Assembly: GCA_963675135.1 (NCBI GenBank)
Contig: OY776125.1
Span: forward strand, 22,618,565 to 22,682,564
Length of the DNA: 64,000 nt
Direction of reading: 5' to 3'
From: Galeopsis tetrahit
Taxonomy: Eukaryota > Streptophyta > Magnoliopsida > Lamiales > Lamiaceae
Shown here one piece after another: positions 1 to 10,860 of this stretch. The notes beneath the pieces were generated by a model. It saw only the letters and a program-made list of their open reading frames with translations. It was not told the DNA's origin and ran no database searches. Each line of letters starts with the position of its first letter. The stretch's first letter is position 1. The translations under genes and the position numbers were made by a program.

Positions 1-46
1 GACAGCACACCATACCCTCGTATTCAGAATCCTAGATCCGCCACTG
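1..46 (-). mobile_element. hAT element 3' terminus (remnant, copy 1)
   Basis: The last bases read CAGTGGCGGATCTAGG on the minus strand, a terminal inverted repeat typical of plant hAT (Ac/Ds-like) transposons. The same end occurs at 43826-43853, where it follows a recognisable hAT dimerisation domain. Only the extreme end is in the window here. Confidence 0.6.
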
Positions 47-1901
47 CTCCAAGGTGCAAGGGAAACCTCAGATCAACCTCCATCATCCCGTTGTTTATGG
101 CGACCATACCCTCAGGCGGTTGTTCGGCCCTCTCATGAGAAAATTTCATTTTACGTCCTGTAACTTAGGCCTAATCCAGTTTATATCCTTTAAGTTTTCA
201 CTTTTTCAATTTACGTTCTAGGGTGTCCAATTTATGTCCTTTTAGATCCAATTTATGTCCTTTTCGCCGGAAAATTGGAATTCCGGCCAAATAGTCCAAT
301 TTACATCCTTTAAGTTTGAAAATTAAAAATTAAAAAATTATTTAAAAAAATCTTTAAAAAATTAAAAATCTCATTAAAAACTAAAAATATCATTAAAATT
401 TATAAATTGTGTAAAATAAAAATAAAAAATTCTAAAATTCTAAAAAAAGAATTAAAAATCTACAATTCAAAAAATTTGAAATATTGGAAATTAAAAATAA
501 AAAATTTCTAAAAATCTCATAAAAACATAAAATTCTAAATATAAAAAATCTATAAATTAAAATTTTAAAAATGTTTAAAATAAAATAAAAAATTATACAA
601 TTCTAAAAACCTCATTAAAATGAATTTGACACGGTTCTATACTTTAATGGCGAAGAGTCCGAATCAAGTCTGGTTTTTAATGACATATTAATAATATTTA
701 TTATTCTTATGCGTTTTTAAAATTTTTAATATTTAATCTACACATTTTAAAGAGATTTTTAGAATTTTAATGAGATTTTCGAATTTCTTAATTTTAAGTT
801 AAACATTTTCGATTTTTTGAATTGTAATTTTTTTTTTTTACACATTTTATAATATTTAATGAGATTTTTAAAAAATTAAATAAGGTATTTTGAATTTTAT
901 TTTTCACATTTTATAGTTTTTAATTTTAATGATGTTTTTAGATTTTAATAATATTTTAAAAATTTTAAAGACATTTTTAGAAAATTTATTTATTAAATTT
1001 TAAATTTTCAAACTTAAAGGACGTAAATTGGACTATTTGGCCGGAATCCCAATTTATTCCTCACATTCCGGTGAGTTTGAAAATTTTTCGGCGAAAAGGA
1101 CGTAAATTGGACCAAAAAGGACGTAAATCGAAAAAGTGAAAAATTAAAGGATATAAATTGGATTAGGCCTAAGTTACAGGATGTAAAATGAATTTTTCTC
1201 GCCCTCTCATCTTCTCTCGGGACAAAAAAGTGAACATCCTAAGGGAGATAATATTTATTGCGGAAGTTCGCCAACTGGGCCGAGGAAATCTGGCTCTCAT
1301 GCTCGCAAGTATCCATTCGGTCGGCCGAGCAGTGCGATAGGTTCGGTTGATCGGCACGAGCGGATATTCGGTAACGTATTGAAAGTATGATCGATGTATG
1401 AGCTCATCCCCTCCCAATCTTTCTCGCTCGCTGAGAAAATCTTGTATGCTCGCCTTGTAGCGAGCGAGCTCCTAATAATCTTCGCGGAGGCTACCCCTTA
1501 AGTTCCTCGCAATGGCCTCGGGGCCAACCTCACCGCCCACCTCTACCTCCTAGTTTAGGTCGTCCCTATCCGAGTCAGTGAATGCACCATCTCCAACATC
1601 TTCGGCATCATTTCCCTCGTCATCGCGACCAGTCTGGCTTTCATCATCGTCGGAGGCATAATCCATTATGTGGATCAAGACCTCCTCAAGGCTATCTTCC
1701 GGGAACCTGGCGCCGACCGCCTCAACTGAAATGGTCCGAGAAGGACTCCTCGAATCCTCCGAATCGGAGGAAATTACTACTTGCTTGCCCAGGTCACAGC
1801 GGGGTCCTTTGGCCGGAAAGCCAGAAGAACCAGAATCATCATCGAACGACGGCGGGCTATTAGGTCTCCTCACCTCCGTCGGAACTACCAATAACCACCA
1901 T
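47..1901 (-). pseudogene. Antisense ORF of a Tat/Grande-like gypsy element, copy 1 (interrupted)
   Basis: The minus strand encodes an acidic Ser/Asp-rich N-terminus (ISSDSEDSRSPSRT, then ASDDDESQTGRDDEGNDAED) followed by a C-terminal part with GLRFPLHPG near position 60-90, as in the putative gypsy-type transposase domain (PF04195). It parallels the copy at 43854-44643. The likely ATG is at 1901-1899, but relative to copy 2 there is a small deletion just after it, a W-to-stop change (TAG) at about 1550, a frameshift near 1310, and a 1064-bp MITE inserted at 137-1200. Tat-lineage gypsy elements such as Grande are known to carry antisense ORFs between pol and the 3' LTR. The gypsy LTR downstream on the plus strand (2418-2946) fits this. 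Function unknown; this copy is dead. Confidence 0.6.
137..1200. mobile_element. Non-autonomous Mutator-type MITE with about 200-bp TIRs
   Basis: The two ends are inverted copies of each other over about 200 bp, starting GAGAAAAATTCATTTTAC, with imperfect matching. The element is flanked by the 10-bp direct repeat gccctctcat (127-136 and 1201-1210). The paralogous site near 43935 has a single gctcccat and no element, so the insertion boundaries are directly visible. Long TIRs and a 9-11 bp duplication are hallmarks of Mutator superfamily elements. The interior is AT-rich and has no coding potential. Confidence 0.85.
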
Positions 1902-2067
1902 TTTTGAAGTAAAAGAAAAAAAAGAAAAAAGAAGAAAGTTTACTACCTTATAAGTAAATCAGGAACACGCACGATCGTCGGAATATTCAACCTTGCTAGA
2001 AGAAAAGAGCTCGAAGAAGAAGATTGAAAGCTTGAAGATTAAAAAATGGTGAAATGAGAGGGAAGAG

Positions 2068-2078
2068 CATATTTATAG
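2068..2078 (-). promoter_or_regulatory. TATA box of the antisense ORF, copy 1
   Basis: Read on the minus strand this is TATAAATATGC, about 170 bp upstream of the antisense ATG at 1901. It is conserved at the same place in copy 2 (44811-44819). It suggests that the antisense ORF has its own promoter, independent of the LTR. Confidence 0.5.
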
Positions 2079-2417
2079 GCAAAATATGTTCAAGGACCAA
2101 TCTGCAAAAAAAGGGGTAAAATCTTTAATTTTCCGAAAGTTTTGGGTCGATTTCGTAATCGACGCGCCGATTGCCCTCCCGCACTTGCTATTTTGAAATT
2201 AAGGTCGGCCCACGCACCTGACACAAAGCACCTTTTCAGATGTCATCAAAAATATCTCGAAAAGGCGCAAAGTACACGGGAAACGAGGCAACCTTTGGAA
2301 AAAGTTTCTCATCAAGAAGTTCAGACAAGGATATACATCAATATGGACACGAGTCCAAGAGACGAGAATACTGCTCGCCTTCCTAGTGAGCTTGAGGAAA
2401 GGCGACCAAGGGGCAAA

Positions 2418-2946
2418 TTTTATACACGGTCAAAGAGTCAACCTCATGAAAAGTCATCCTCCTACGTGGCGACGACCAGTCAACTTTAGTCATGCGACGA
2501 CTAGTCAACATTTAGTCAACAAGTCTCTTATTTCATTCTCTGGTCGACAACGACCAAGGATCTAGGCGAGCACGAGAAGAAGATGTTAGTCATTTAATGA
2601 AGACAAGTCTCCATGACTAGTATAGAGATCCCAACAATCAAGGATATGGGCGACCATGCATCCAAGAGACCATCTAACTGGTTTTCTATATCCTCCTCGC
2701 CATGCCGAGGACGAGTAAGATAGGGAATAATGGAATGAACTTTGCTCGAGGTGCATTTAATGCGGCCATCACTTCACCTTTAGTGATTTAGAGTGTAGGT
2801 TGAATGTAAACACAACTTGAAATATATGCACAAAAACCAAGGCACTCTATTATTGTCATTCTCAACTTCCTCAAGAAGCTTCTTATTGTCTTTGGTTCAT
2901 CACCTTTGTTCTTCATATTAGATCATCTTTGGTCTTCTTTAACACA
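2418..2946 (+). repeat. 3' LTR of Tat/Grande-like gypsy element, copy 1
   Basis: It follows a polypurine-like stretch (gaccaaggggcaaa) and ends ...tctttaacaca, just before single-copy flank. It matches the LTR at 45180-45757, which begins TGTTATACACGG. Here the first TG has become TT, and about 59 bp including the TATATAAGC promoter box are deleted. No 5' LTR is in the window. Confidence 0.6.
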
Positions 2947-3486
2947 CGTAAAATTCATACAAATATATATGTTTGTTTAATGCTTGTCAAAGTCCACATC
3001 CATATCATCTATCTAAAAGCACGTCAGCTAGCTAGGCTAGAAATTCTACCTCTGCTCCAATTTGTTAACCGTTACTAGATTATGCTTTACTTTGTTGTAA
3101 GCTTTTTTTAAAAACTCAAACTTTTGAGGTACTTATATCCATTTCTTTCAACCTATGTTAATTTTATTGACAAAAAATATATTGATGGACTAGCAATTGA
3201 AGCTAAAAAGATTTTTTTTTAAGATTCCAAAAACATGACAAACATGTTTGAGGCAGTCCCATGATAAAACTCTATGTCTCAGAGGTGTAATATAGCTAGG
3301 GTAGATAGATAATCATTCATCTAAGTAAATCTCAAAATAATATTGCAGATGATAAGAAGATACTGTAAAATCTAAAAAAAAACACATCCAAATATTGAAA
3401 CTATATATCGATCAACTTCCAAAATTGGAACAAAGTATTTACTCAAAAGTCAGAAAAAAAATGTAAAAAACTTAAACCTAATGTTC
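2947..3486. other. 3' flank of the E2 gene, unit 1
   Basis: No gene is visible. Bases 3040-3390 recur at 45766-46180 and again at 57955-58300, each time as the 3' flank of an E2 gene or of a lost copy. The first about 220 bp (2947-3165) are absent from unit 2. Confidence 0.6.
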
Positions 3487-4337
3487 CTAGTCGTCATGAT
3501 CAAAGTCTTGATCCTCTTCCTTTTTATCATCCAACCATGCCAACGCTTTATTTATCATCGCACGAATATTGTCCAAATCAGCCTTAAAGTACAACGCCGT
3601 ACCGCCATCATCCGACTCCAGCAACGCCGCCGCCGCTTGTCCCCGGAAATGTCGAACAACGAAACCCTCAAAACCATCGGACGGGTGCTTCACAGTTTTG
3701 AGCAAAGTCTTGCACGAAAGAATGAAAACCGTCTCACTATATCGATTGGAGACTTCTATGAATCGAGCATCCTTGATTAGGTCGTCAAATCCAGCCTCGT
3801 TGAAATAAGGCTTCTCGTTGAGCACGAACCCCTGAATCGACACGAGCAGCTGAAGAAGCGTCGAGTTTTCCGACCACCTTTCTTCTTTTGATCTACCCTT
3901 CCACGTGTCGAGAAGGGAGAGGCAGACGTGGCCGCCAGCGTAGAGTTTAGGGTTGAGACTGTGGCCGTGTGCATGGTAGTAGACGAGGGGAGGGGTAGAT
4001 GGGTAATTTTGAGGTAAGATGATGTAAAAGAAGAAGAGGCCGTGTCGGTAGGGTGTGGTGGGTGCGCCTATGATGACTGCGCGGAGGAGATTTGTTCGGG
4101 TTTCGTAAGCTCGGACGTAGATGCCCGGGGGTAGGCTTTCTTCAAGGATTTTCCACTCTTTGTTGATGGCTCTTTGGAATGAAATATTAGACCTACTTTC
4201 ACCCACCTGCTCATTGATCATGTCTTTATCTTTTGCCGTGTCTTTAGAGCTACATTCACCCTGCTGCTCGGAGGTGAGGTAATGATGATCTTTTGCCTCT
4301 GTTGCTACTACTTCAAACTGTTTGAACTCAACGTTAT
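3487..4337 (-). CDS. Ubiquitin-conjugating enzyme E2, UBC22-26/UBE2O-like class (main exon, copy 1)
   Basis: This exon is open throughout and encodes a UBC fold: WKILEESLPPGIYVRAYETR, AVIIGAPTTPYRHGLFFF, then the active-site segment AGGHVCLSLLDTW with the catalytic cysteine, and LLQLLVSIQGFVLNEKPYFN. This is the plant E2 class with an extended C-terminal tail, which transfers ubiquitin to substrates. The acidic tail ends DQDFDHDD. The exon begins after a 3' splice site (gtgcag|ATAACG) at 4337. An in-frame ATG nine bases upstream is available but is probably intronic: the second copy has a first coding exon ATGGCCTCAG (56917-56926) whose phase fits exactly, giving MASDNVEF. In this copy the expected exon-1 region is replaced by gypsy sequence from about 4527, so the gene is probably promoterless or uses the chance ATG. 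Family call is firm; functionality uncertain. Confidence 0.8.
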
Positions 4338-4526
4338 CTGCACCCATAAATTCATCATAACATATGTTATAAATTGAGATATTAATGTGTGCACGCGTGT
4401 GCTATAATGGATAATAAAAAAAAATTGACAAAAAGTTTGTGTAGTTACCGAACATAAGAGAGAGGATTTCGTTATATTCTGATCATGAATACATCGATTA
4501 CATATAAAATTCTAAATTAACACTAG
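4338..4526 (-). other. Residual intron 1 of E2 copy 1
   Basis: This matches the intron sequence on either side of the 9.3-kb retroelement in copy 2 (47165-47245 and 56570-56620), including the uninterrupted site tatattctgatcatg near 4475. Homology stops at about 4527, where gypsy sequence begins. Confidence 0.7.
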
Positions 4527-5457
4527 AGATCATACAATATTTCTTTTTCTGGATAGGAGTAGTAAGGATCATGATACTCAGTGGTGAGACGGGAAGAGTG
4601 ACTGGTGGGATGTTCCCCTTTTTGGTGGCGGCCACTTCTGCTCGGAGATTCTCCATCTCGAGCTTCATCTGTTTCTGGGTCTCCATAAATTGGGAAATTT
4701 GACCCTCCTCGGCAATTTGAGGCCGAGTGACCTAGTGTTCGCCTCGATGGCTCCGGTGGGATTCGACTGGTCGATCATACCGATTACGGTGTGATCGCTC
4801 GGGTGAGTGATGGAGAGACCTTTCTGGCTGGTAGTTGCGGTAACTCTTTTCCGGTCCGCGCGATCTTTCCCCTACACGGTCGAGGGCAGAGACTCTTTCT
4901 CCGTGATCTCTCATGTCACCACGATCTCTGTGGTCGGCTCTCTCTAGTCGAGCACCAAATTTGTGTGGTATCGATCGAGGAGATGGTCGATCCTTCTCTC
5001 CCATGCGAATAAAAACCGAGTTTCGCGAATCTCCTGTATGACTGTGATGGGAGTGATCGTGAGCTTTTGCTTTGCCCTTATCGTGGGCATGTCGATTTAA
5101 TCTGATGACCGAGAATGACATCTGCTCGTCCTCGTCATTGTGGTGGGCATGGGCTTTCGCCTTTCGAGCATTCTCTTGGGCCTGTTCTTTGGCCTTCTCC
5201 AGTTCCATGGCCTCGTTTTTCCTCCTCTTTTTGTTCAGGAAGTCGGTGAAATCTCTCAAGTATTGGGGATCGTTCAAGATGGCCCCCAAGTTGATATTGG
5301 CTGCCGGATTGACCGGAGCTACCGGCAGTGGAACGTTCACTCCGGGAGGTGGAATCTCGTCGTGATTGGAATGTTGAGACATTTGATTCAGCTGTAAATT
5401 GCATAAAATTTCATGTGTTTTAGTGATAAACTTTGAGGGGTTTTCATGAATTTTCAC
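4527..5457 (-). pseudogene. Gypsy gag-like N-terminal fragment
   Basis: An open frame (4732-5457) encodes MSQHSNHDEIPPPGVNVPLP, then NLGAILNDPQYLRDFTDFLN, a Lys/Glu/Ala-rich helix, and a His/Arg/Ser-rich tail (SHHSHTG, ERSLHHSPERSHRNRYDRP). A further piece (METQKQMKLEMENLRAEVAA) continues in another frame to about 4498. The charge pattern, and the position next to a leader that also flanks the composite element on its other side, indicate the start of a retrotransposon gag. No zinc knuckle or pol is present, so it is truncated. It replaced the 5' end of the adjacent E2 gene. Confidence 0.5.
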
Positions 5458-5603
5458 ACTAATATGCTTGATTTGATTGAGAAAGGTGTTTGAGCTCGTT
5501 TTGTAGGAATACGATGTGAATTAGGCATTAAAATCGCAAAAACGAGTGTTCAATCATCATTTTCACCCACTGGACTGAAGAGAGGATTGCACCATTGGAT
5601 TCC
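5458..5603 (-). other. Gypsy untranslated leader, minus orientation
   Basis: This matches 43305-43510 as a reverse complement, up to the first codons of the gag-like frame. It therefore marks the leader between LTR and gag in the source element. Confidence 0.5.
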
Positions 5604-5986
5604 TCTCGAAAACTGGAGTGGAATGAAAAAAAGAATAAAGTCAATCGGAGGTCAGAAGCTCGAGATATGAAGGGATGAAGACGGAGGACGGAAGTATCCG
5701 CCCGACCGGGCCGACCGGGCCACAGTATCTGCACCCACCTTTTTGATAAGTTCACCCCCTGCGCGTATTTTTGACCCAAATCAACTTACGAAGTTTCGGC
5801 CCGGCCGGGCGACTTTCCCGCCCGGTCATATTTCGAACCCTTCATATTTCGAGTTTCTGCCACCTTCTTGATAAGTTTGGCCGGGCGACTTTCCCGCCAC
5901 CGTCCTCCGTCTTCATCCCTTCATATTTCGAGTTTCCGACCTCCAATTAACTTGATTTTTTTTTCATTCCACTCCATTTTTCGAGA
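5604..5986. repeat. Foldback (inverted repeat) segment, about 88-bp arms
   Basis: The arm 5604-5691 (tctcgaaaactggagtgg...ggaggacgg) returns inverted at 5900-5986. The 200-bp loop is GC-rich (ccgaccgggccgaccggg; ggcccggccgggcgac). The homologous leader near 43300 lacks this segment, so it is either an inserted foldback element or an inverted duplication. Confidence 0.6.
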
Positions 5987-5990
5987 CAAT

Positions 5991-6376
5991 TGATTAATGT
6001 GAAAATTGCTTGAAATTCATGGATTTATTTTACTTAATTTGATAGGATTTATTGCATTATTTACACTAAATTGACTAATTGCACTTGATTTGGAGAAAGG
6101 GTGTTGTTTGCTATTTTTATAGGAAAAAGAGCCTTTTTAGAGCAAAACACGTCTCGATTATTTTATGACGTCAATTGAAGGAATGAAAGGAGAATATTGG
6201 AGTCGAGAAAAAATGGAAGGTGAAGATTATTTGGGCCAACAATTTAATTGATGGCCCATTTAATTAATTGGACCCAAGAATTGCAAGGCCATTTGTCAAC
6301 CAAGGAGCAGTCGTGAGCTAAAGTTGGGCGCAACACAGCAGCCAAATGAGAGTATGCGTAATAAACTAATTCTAAA
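5991..6376 (+). repeat. Left LTR of composite gypsy element, 5' segment
   Basis: This is almost identical to 31843-32222, with only a handful of mismatches. It ends where the left MULE terminus was deleted: the joint tctaaacgcggg shares ttctaaa with both sides of the deleted interval as judged from the right copy. The LTR continues at 15154-15405 and, after the Sirevirus, at 30989-31614. Confidence 0.65.
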
Positions 6377-6790
6377 CGCGGGAATGCAGAGAGTCATCAC
6401 TTTCTCTCCATTCCAAAATTTTCTTTTCTGCAAGTTCGATTTTTAGAGCGAAGATGGAGTCGAAAATGGTCGATTATGATGTAATAACTACGAGTGGTGG
6501 TGCCAAAGACTCATTTGTAAGTTATTTATCATGTTTTGAAAGTTTATTTTTTTTTAAAGTGAAAGAGTTTTTATGTTTAGGGTTTTTTAGTGTTTGTGTT
6601 GGTGTTTATGCTTGTTTTTTTTTTTGCATCTTATGACTTTATAGTGGTATGTAGTTGAAATAATATGCATTTAGGACATACATTTTGACATTATGTATTG
6701 CATTTTTTCGTTTTTCAAAAAAGCCCCTTTTCGCGACTGGTTCTGCGAAGAAGACGACCATGTTCGTGTTTTTTTTCCGGACATGGTCGT

Positions 6791-7524
6791 TGTTGTGCCA
6801 CAAATTTGCACGAATGGATTAGATATCCTTTAGGTCAGATATCCAAGTTCCCGAACTCGTATGAATAATCCGGGTATATTGCCTTCTCCGAAATGATCCT
6901 CCAAGAACCTGCAAAAGACACGCCGGAGGGGAGTCCGGCGCGGACACTCCGACGCTCAAGTCAGTATGTATGATTCGGTATATGATGAGGGTTTAAGAGC
7001 CCTCTTTTTATCAATGAGGTTCTCGAAAGGAATCAAAGTGTTCGTAAAAAGCGTAATAGGTTGAATAATGTTAGAGATCGTAACCCATAAATGTTCCTAA
7101 GCTTGCCTATTTATAGAGGAATTCTACCTGAGGGGAAGTTAGGTTTTCCCCTTATCTCGGATCTGCCAACTTTCCTCTCTTTGAATTAGTCCGCCTGACT
7201 TTGAACTCCCAATCCCTAAAGAGAAGCAACCACTTCCTCCTCTAGATTCCAGCCGTTGAGTAGAGAAAGAATGAGTCTTCCTCTATCCGATCTTATCCCA
7301 TTTTATATGGAACCTCTCCTAAACTTTCGGCCAACTAATTCCCCTCAGGGCCAGGTCTTCCTGATATCTCTCCCCTGAGGTCCTTGGGTAGAGCTCCCTC
7401 CGGAGGGACACCCGGATGAGATTCTCTGTTCTGAGGAGTCCTCTTTAAGTTCGTATCCTCTCATCAATCCTATCCTCTATACACGTGTCGACTTCTTACG
7501 GGGTGACAATTTTAGGCCGCATCA
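6791..7524 (-). mobile_element. Solo LTR (gypsy-like) in intron 1 of MULE transposase
   Basis: The 734-bp insertion begins TGTTGTGCCAC and ends GGCCGCATCA, with the 5-bp target duplication gtcgt at 6786-6790 and 7525-7529. The second MULE copy shows the empty site (gacatggtcgtgttgtccg, about 34003-34021). Orientation is minus: the reverse strand has a CTATAAATAGG promoter box (about 7107-7120), and CTGACTTGAGCGTCGGAG, which also appears near the 3' end of the 47246-47958 LTR. Confidence 0.9.
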
Positions 7525-7529
7525 GTCGT

Positions 7530-7713
7530 GTTGTCCGAAAAAAAGTTCAAAACAAATATCTTTTGTTTTGAACTTTTTTTCGAACATAGGTCTTTTGTTT
7601 TGAATAATTTTTCGAACATGAAGCTTTTGTTTTGAACTTTTTTTCGAACTTGATGTTGTTGTTTTGAACTTTTTTTCGAACATGAAGCTTTTGTTTTGAA
7701 CAAAGTTTCGAAC
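7530..7713. repeat. TTTCGAACA-rich repeat in transposase intron 1, copy 1
   Basis: Irregular units of about 40 bp contain tttttttcgaacat and gttttgaac. The core is the complement of TGTTCGAAA found in the other arrays of this element. It lies just upstream of exon 2. Confidence 0.75.
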
Positions 7714-10700
7714 ATTACTTAATTTTTATTTTTTTGAATTTCAGAATTTGGGTGATGAGAAGGACGATGTTTGGGTGGATGAATATTGTCTCGAAGAGGA
7801 GTACGAGGAGTACAATTATGATGATGAATGGGTGAATGACTCCGTTGTTGAAAGGGAGAATGATGATGTCCATGGTAATGAAATTGTTATGGACTACACG
7901 GACGTCTTCACGAATATGGCTTTGTTCGAGTTTCGTGACGCACTCTTGTCTTGGGTGCTTACGACGGGGAAACAACACAACATAATTATTGTTGTGAAGC
8001 GGTCAGATAACAGCCAAGGTACTAAAAAAGCTCGTATATTCTTGACGTGTGAGCGTGGCGGTGTGTACCGTGAAAAGAAGAAGCCTACAACTCCTATGAA
8101 GAAGAAGGCTAAGAAGAACGAGGTGGTAGAAGAAAAGAGTGGAAATGTTACATGCACCAAGAAATGTGGGTGTCCGTTTATGTTGAAGGGTACAGAAGAA
8201 TCTGAAATGCAGTGGAGATTGGAGGTGAAATGTGGTACACACATAACCATCCAATATCCCGTTACCTTGAGGGTCATTCTTATGCCGGCCGCCTAACTAC
8301 CGAGGAAGAGGACTTCGTTGTCGAAATGTCCAAATTACACGCTCCTCCTAAATATGTATTGATGAGGTTGAAGAAGAAGAATGAGAACAATCACTCGACT
8401 CTTCGAACGATCTACAATGTAAGGTTGAAGCATAAAATCCATCAATATTGTGGACGTAGTCAGTTGCAATATTTGATGAGTCAACTTGTCGAGCAAAATT
8501 ACTTTCATGCCACACGAAGATGTGAGAAGACAAACACTCTTAACGAGTTATTTTTTGCACATCCCGTCTCACTCCAACTGGTGCGTGCTTTTCCGAAGGT
8601 ACTCATGATAGATTGCACATACAAGACGAATAGGTACCGGCTACCTTATTTGGAGATTGTGGGGGCTACATCGACTGGGATCACATTTTGTGTTGCGTCG
8701 GTGTACCTAATGGATGAGAAAGAAGAAAATTATATATGGGCATTGGAGGTGCTTCGAGACGTGTTGGGCTCATCTTCTCTTCCCGATGTTATTATCACGG
8801 ACCGTGAGCTTGCATTGATGAATGTTGTGGCCAAGAAATTTCCTGAAGCCCGTCATTTTCTTTGTACATTCCATATTGACCGGAATGTATTAGCCAACTG
8901 CAAGGGTGCATTTAAAGATGTCAAAAAATGGGAGGTATTCAACTCTCATTTCAACTATTTGTGGAGGTCCGATACCCAATCCGACTTTGAAGAAGCTCTT
9001 GCTAAGTTCAAGTCCAATTTTCCGAAGAAGCCCGTGAATTACGTGTTGAAGAGTTGGATTACCCCTTACAAAGAGAGGTTCGTAAGGGCTTGGACAAATG
9101 AATTTATGCACTTTGGCAACACCACAACCAACAGGTATGTTTATACTTTTGTCTTTTTTTAAATTATTACTTTAATTTGTAAGTTGCCTAACGTTTTAAA
9201 TTTTCTCTAATCAGGGTCGAAAGCCATCATGCCGCCTTGAAAAGAATGCTCGGCAATTCCTTAAGAAATTTTGAGACGTGTTGGGAGAAATGTCACACTC
9301 TATTCGAGGCATGCCATGTTTCAATTAAAGCCTCATTCGAAAAGAGTTTAAATGTTGCCCAACATAGGTTCTCGTCAAACGTTTTCAATTATTTACGAGG
9401 GGTGGTGTCGTTTGTGGCTCTAGAAAAGATCTTTGATGAAATCAAGGTGATCAAATGACCCGGATTCGATGCTAAAGAGTGTCAACATATCTTGAGGAAG
9501 GTGTACGGTTTGCCCTGTGGTCATGAGATCGAGGAGTATGTTTACTGTGACAAACAGATACCCGTGAATGCCATTGATCCCTTTTGGAGGAATCTGGATA
9601 TGGAGCCTACCCTAACCACCACACCGGTTAACCCCGTTCCCACCCACAATAAAAATCGGTTTGAAGATGCCGTAGACGATATGGCTGAGGTTTATAAGAG
9701 CTTCTCTCCGGAGGAGCAACTCATCTTCTTGAAGCGTATGAGGGAGCTTGCAAACCCCGATACTACGACTCTTATTGAGCCACCTCCTAAGGAAGACACT
9801 CGTGGTCGACCCAAAAAAGGAAAGAAGAAGAAGAAGTCCGATGCATCCACTAAACGTGAGCCGAGCCTATTTGAGCTTGTAGAGAGTCAAGTTTCAAGTT
9901 GCTCGGTACAAAAGGAGCAGACGGTCATCACTCTAGATAACTCGCTCTCATCCCCGTCCTTCCAAAAGAAAGGGATTCCATAAAAACAACCGGTAATTCT
10001 CAGCCCTTGCATGTTTATTTTGGTGTTTTGTAGATGTGTTTATTTTTTTATTTTTTTTCTAGATGTGTGTAATATTTTGGTGATTTGGTTGTAGATGGTT
10101 GTATTTTGGTGATTTGGTTGGAGATGTGTAATATTTTGTTGTTTTGGTTGTAGATTGGTAATATTTTGGTGTTTTGGTTGTAATGTGCGTAGGTATCCCG
10201 TCGTCGTACCCGACAATCCCAAGGAATGGACTTCATCGGTAATTTACCGATCGAGCATCAACCCTACATTATCGATATCAAGAATGTAAAGGGTGACGGA
10301 CACTGCGGTTTTCGAGCAGTGGCTGGGCTTATGGGATGGGGTGAGGATGAGTGGGCGAGGGTTCGAATGGACTTGATGAGCGAACTGTCCCGCAATCTAA
10401 CGTTGTACAACAACGTGTTCTTGTTGGATGATTACGTCCATGTTGTGCTTCAAAAATTGAATTGCTTTACGGAGTTTGCACATAAAAAACATTGGTTCAC
10501 TTTGCCGTACATAGGATATCTAGTGGCGTCACACTATAATGTGGCGGTGGTGGTTCTTGATACCCGTCTATCCCTTACTTATCTGTCGTTCAACAAAGAA
10601 CCTCCTCAAGAACCGAGAAGTATTTGGTTGTGATTAATTAATGAGAACCATTTCGTCCAGGTATTTGATTGCATTGATTTAATGAATTTATTTACACGTA

Positions 10701-10860
10701 TATGTTGCATTACGTATATATAACACATAAATCTCGAATGCGTGTAGGTTATGATGGGTGCTGGGCGCACTTTGCCCCGGTCATTAATTCGTGGAAGCAT
10801 GAGGGCCAACACATTTCGGACGGATGGAAAAATGCACATGCGTCCGGAGGAATTAATTAG

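Larger units (their letters stand above)
6454..10860 (+). pseudogene. FAR1-MULE-OTU transposase, copy 1 (five exons, several lesions)
   Basis: Exons are inferred from copy 2 and GT-AG sites: 6454-6516, 7745-9134, 9215-9992, 10193-10660, 10748-10860. The product has an acidic N-terminus, a FAR1-like DNA-binding region (CGCPFMLKGTEE), the MULE DDE transposase core (LMIDCTYKTN; IITDRELALM; FLCTFHIDRN), a SWIM-like YGLPCGHEI, a Lys-rich linker (RGRPKKGKKKKK) and an OTU cysteine-protease domain (VKGDGHCGFRAVAGLMG). Lesions: a 2-bp insertion near 8232 (exon 2 is 1390 instead of 1388 nt), TGA for Arg near 9457, TAA near 9981, TGA for Gly near 10631, and a 1-bp loss in the last exon. Intron 1 also holds a 734-bp solo LTR. 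The lesions differ from those of copy 2, so decay followed the duplication. Confidence 0.85.

Noticed and set aside
5991..6500. Left LTR as a minus-strand LTR belonging to the gag fragment at 4527-5457
   Set aside because: The polypurine tract before 31843 shows that this LTR reads plus, and the sequence next to the leader on the other side (43000-43230) does not match 5991-6300 inverted.
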